A stretch of 14,872 nucleotides of DNA, from positions 1 through 14,872 of the forward strand of contig DATFJP010000271.1 of NCBI GenBank assembly GCA_035269105.1, in the 5' to 3' direction. Positions 13,809 through 14,872 of the stretch are shown piece by piece; the first letter of the stretch is position 1; the number at the start of each line of letters is the position of its first letter. The notes under the pieces were generated by a model. That model searched no databases. It was not told the DNA's origin and saw only the letters and a list, made by a program, of their open reading frames with translations. Position numbers and translations under genes: made by a program. The stretch comes from JAQYVZ01 sp035269105 (GTDB lineage: Bacteria; Desulfobacterota; Desulfuromonadia; Desulfuromonadales; BM103).

Positions 13809-14771
13809 ATGAAAGTAGCCAAGATTAGCCTAGTTTTTGCCCTGGTGCTCGCGGTCGTCATGACCTTGGTTTCCGGCCCTGCTTTTGCCGAATTCCCTGA
13901 AAAACCGATCACCTACACCATCCCCTTTAATCCGGGGGGTGAATCGGACATTACCGCTCGCCTTCAAGAACCCGAATTGGAAAAAATCCTTGGCGTGGCC
14001 GTTAATGTAACACACAAGCCGGGTGGCGGCGGCGCTGTGGCATGGGGTGAATTCCAGCGCACAGCCGAACCCGATGGCTACAGCATCATTGGATTCAATA
14101 TCCCACACATCATTGGTCAACCGATGCTCCGTAAAGAAGCCGGTTATGAGACTGATGGGTTTAAGCCCATTATGTGGTTCCATTTTACGCCCAACGTTTT
14201 GGTGGTCAGCAAGGACAGCGAATTCAAGACCCTGGATGATTTCATCGCATTTGCGAAGGAAAAGCCCTTTGTCGCTACCGTTGGCGGAAGCGGCACCTAC
14301 AGCGCGAATCATCTTGAGACAATCAGGCTGATGAAAGCCGCGGATATCGATCTGACTTACGTTCCCTACACCGGCACAGGGCCGGTCATTCCTGCCCTGA
14401 TGGGTGGACACATCAAGGCTGCCATGAGCTACTCCCCGGTAAGTGTGAATTACAAAGACAAGTTCAGGACGCTTGCCGTTGCCGCAGATGAGCGCGTGCC
14501 GGCTATGCCTGACGTCCCCACATTCAAGGAACTGGGCTACGATATTGTGGGTGGCGCTTTCCGGGGTGTCGCCGCCCCCATAGGCACCCCCCAGGCCGTC
14601 GTGGACAAGCTGGCTGAAGCCTTCACAGAGGCAAACAAAGAAATCAGCAAGAAGCAGCTGGCTCTTGGTTTCGTCATGAAATATGCCACTGGTGATGAAG
14701 CTCCGGCTTTAATTGAACAAATGCGTAAAGCCTACGGCGACGTATTGAACGATCTGAAGAATAAGAAATAA
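13809..14771 (+). CDS. Tripartite tricarboxylate transporter (TctC/Bug family) periplasmic substrate-binding protein
   Basis: The 320-residue protein has a Sec signal peptide cut after AFA (residue 27) and a mature TctC/Bug fold. Family motifs include IPFNPGGESDITAR (38-51), the ligand-loop NVTHKPGGGGAVAW (66-79), GGSGTYSANH in the second lobe, YVPYTGTGPVIPALMGGHI, and PDVPTFKELGYDI before the C-terminal helices. Such proteins capture carboxylates, such as citrate or other di- and tricarboxylates, and deliver them to the TctA/TctB membrane proteins, which use an ion gradient rather than ATP. A strong AGGAGG ribosome site lies 6 nt before the ATG. The sigma-54 promoter and repeats upstream, together with the divergent PrpR-like activator, indicate substrate-induced expression. 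The exact ligand cannot be read from the sequence. TctB and TctA genes are expected to the right of the window but are not visible. Confidence 0.93.
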   Translation: MKVAKISLVFALVLAVVMTLVSGPAFAEFPEKPITYTIPFNPGGESDITARLQEPELEKILGVAVNVTHKPGGGGAVAWGEFQRTAEPDGYSIIGFNIPHIIGQPMLRKEAGYETDGFKPIMWFHFTPNVLVVSKDSEFKTLDDFIAFAKEKPFVATVGGSGTYSANHLETIRLMKAADIDLTYVPYTGTGPVIPALMGGHIKAAMSYSPVSVNYKDKFRTLAVAADERVPAMPDVPTFKELGYDIVGGAFRGVAAPIGTPQAVVDKLAEAFTEANKEISKKQLALGFVMKYATGDEAPALIEQMRKAYGDVLNDLKNKK

Positions 14772-14809
14772 CAATATTGTAATTGTTCAGACTTCTTCAT
14801 TGCTGTGGT

Positions 14810-14845
14810 TGAGGTGAACAGGTCACCTGCTGCCTGTTCGCCTCA
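14810..14845 (+). other. Stem-loop downstream of tctC
   Basis: A 13-bp stem with one G-U pair (TGAGGTGAACAGG against CCTGTTCGCCTCA) encloses a 10-nt loop, starting 38 bp after the tctC stop. No T-run follows, so it is probably an intercistronic hairpin protecting the tctC message or lowering downstream expression, as often seen after binding-protein genes, rather than a full terminator. The function is inferred. Confidence 0.5.
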
Positions 14846-14872
14846 CCCGGCGATGGGTCCCATGATGGCGGT

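Overview
The window looks like a chromosomal segment of a Desulfuromonadales/Geobacterales-like bacterium (Desulfobacterota sense lato). That is an inference from gene content: a periplasmic c-type cytochrome P460, a PrpR-type sigma-54 activator facing a TctC-family binding protein, an MlaE permease with a fused STAS domain, and a TVP38-disulfide reductase fusion. No ribosomal RNA or other taxonomic marker is present. No tRNA, CRISPR array, insertion sequence or phage gene was seen. Nearly all genes lie on the minus strand; only the gene at the right end and a decayed fragment near 11.3 kb are on the plus strand.

Region A (1-4764, minus, read right to left): a Crp/Fnr regulator, a radical SAM protein with a cysteine-rich C-terminus, an exported cytochrome P460, a 725-residue membrane protein fusing a TVP38/VTT domain to a mercuric-reductase-like flavoenzyme, and the N-terminal part of an iron-sulfur flavoprotein that runs off the left edge. 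The spacing suggests one redox or stress operon. It is the best candidate here for an uncharacterised system, but its function is unknown.

Region B (4833-6081, minus): a TetR repressor and an AhpD-like carboxymuconolactone decarboxylase-family protein, preceded by a textbook -35 element and a 40-bp inverted repeat covering the -10, and closed by a 12-bp hairpin. This is probably a self-repressed oxidative or electrophile response unit.

Region C (6370-7281): a solitary cytosolic M28 zinc peptidase. The 312 bp between it and tetR hold the tetR promoter and nothing else convincing.

Region D (7424-11052, minus): a four-gene lipid-transport operon of Mla/MCE type: STAS-MlaE permease, MlaF ATPase, long MlaD-like MCE protein, and a PqiC-type lipoprotein. 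The genes are tightly spaced, and the last two share a TAATG stop/start. No MlaC is present; the lipoprotein holds that position.

Region E (11053-11753): intergenic sequence containing a broken DJ-1/PfpI gene on the plus strand and one tiny ORF of doubtful status.

Region F (11754-14872): a PrpR-like sigma-54 enhancer-binding protein (minus) diverging from a tctC-type solute-binding protein gene (plus). The 192-bp gap carries a -24/-12 promoter and repeated TTGCAAC-type elements upstream of it, so the regulator most likely activates uptake of a carboxylate. A hairpin follows tctC, and the tctB/tctA partners would lie beyond the right edge.
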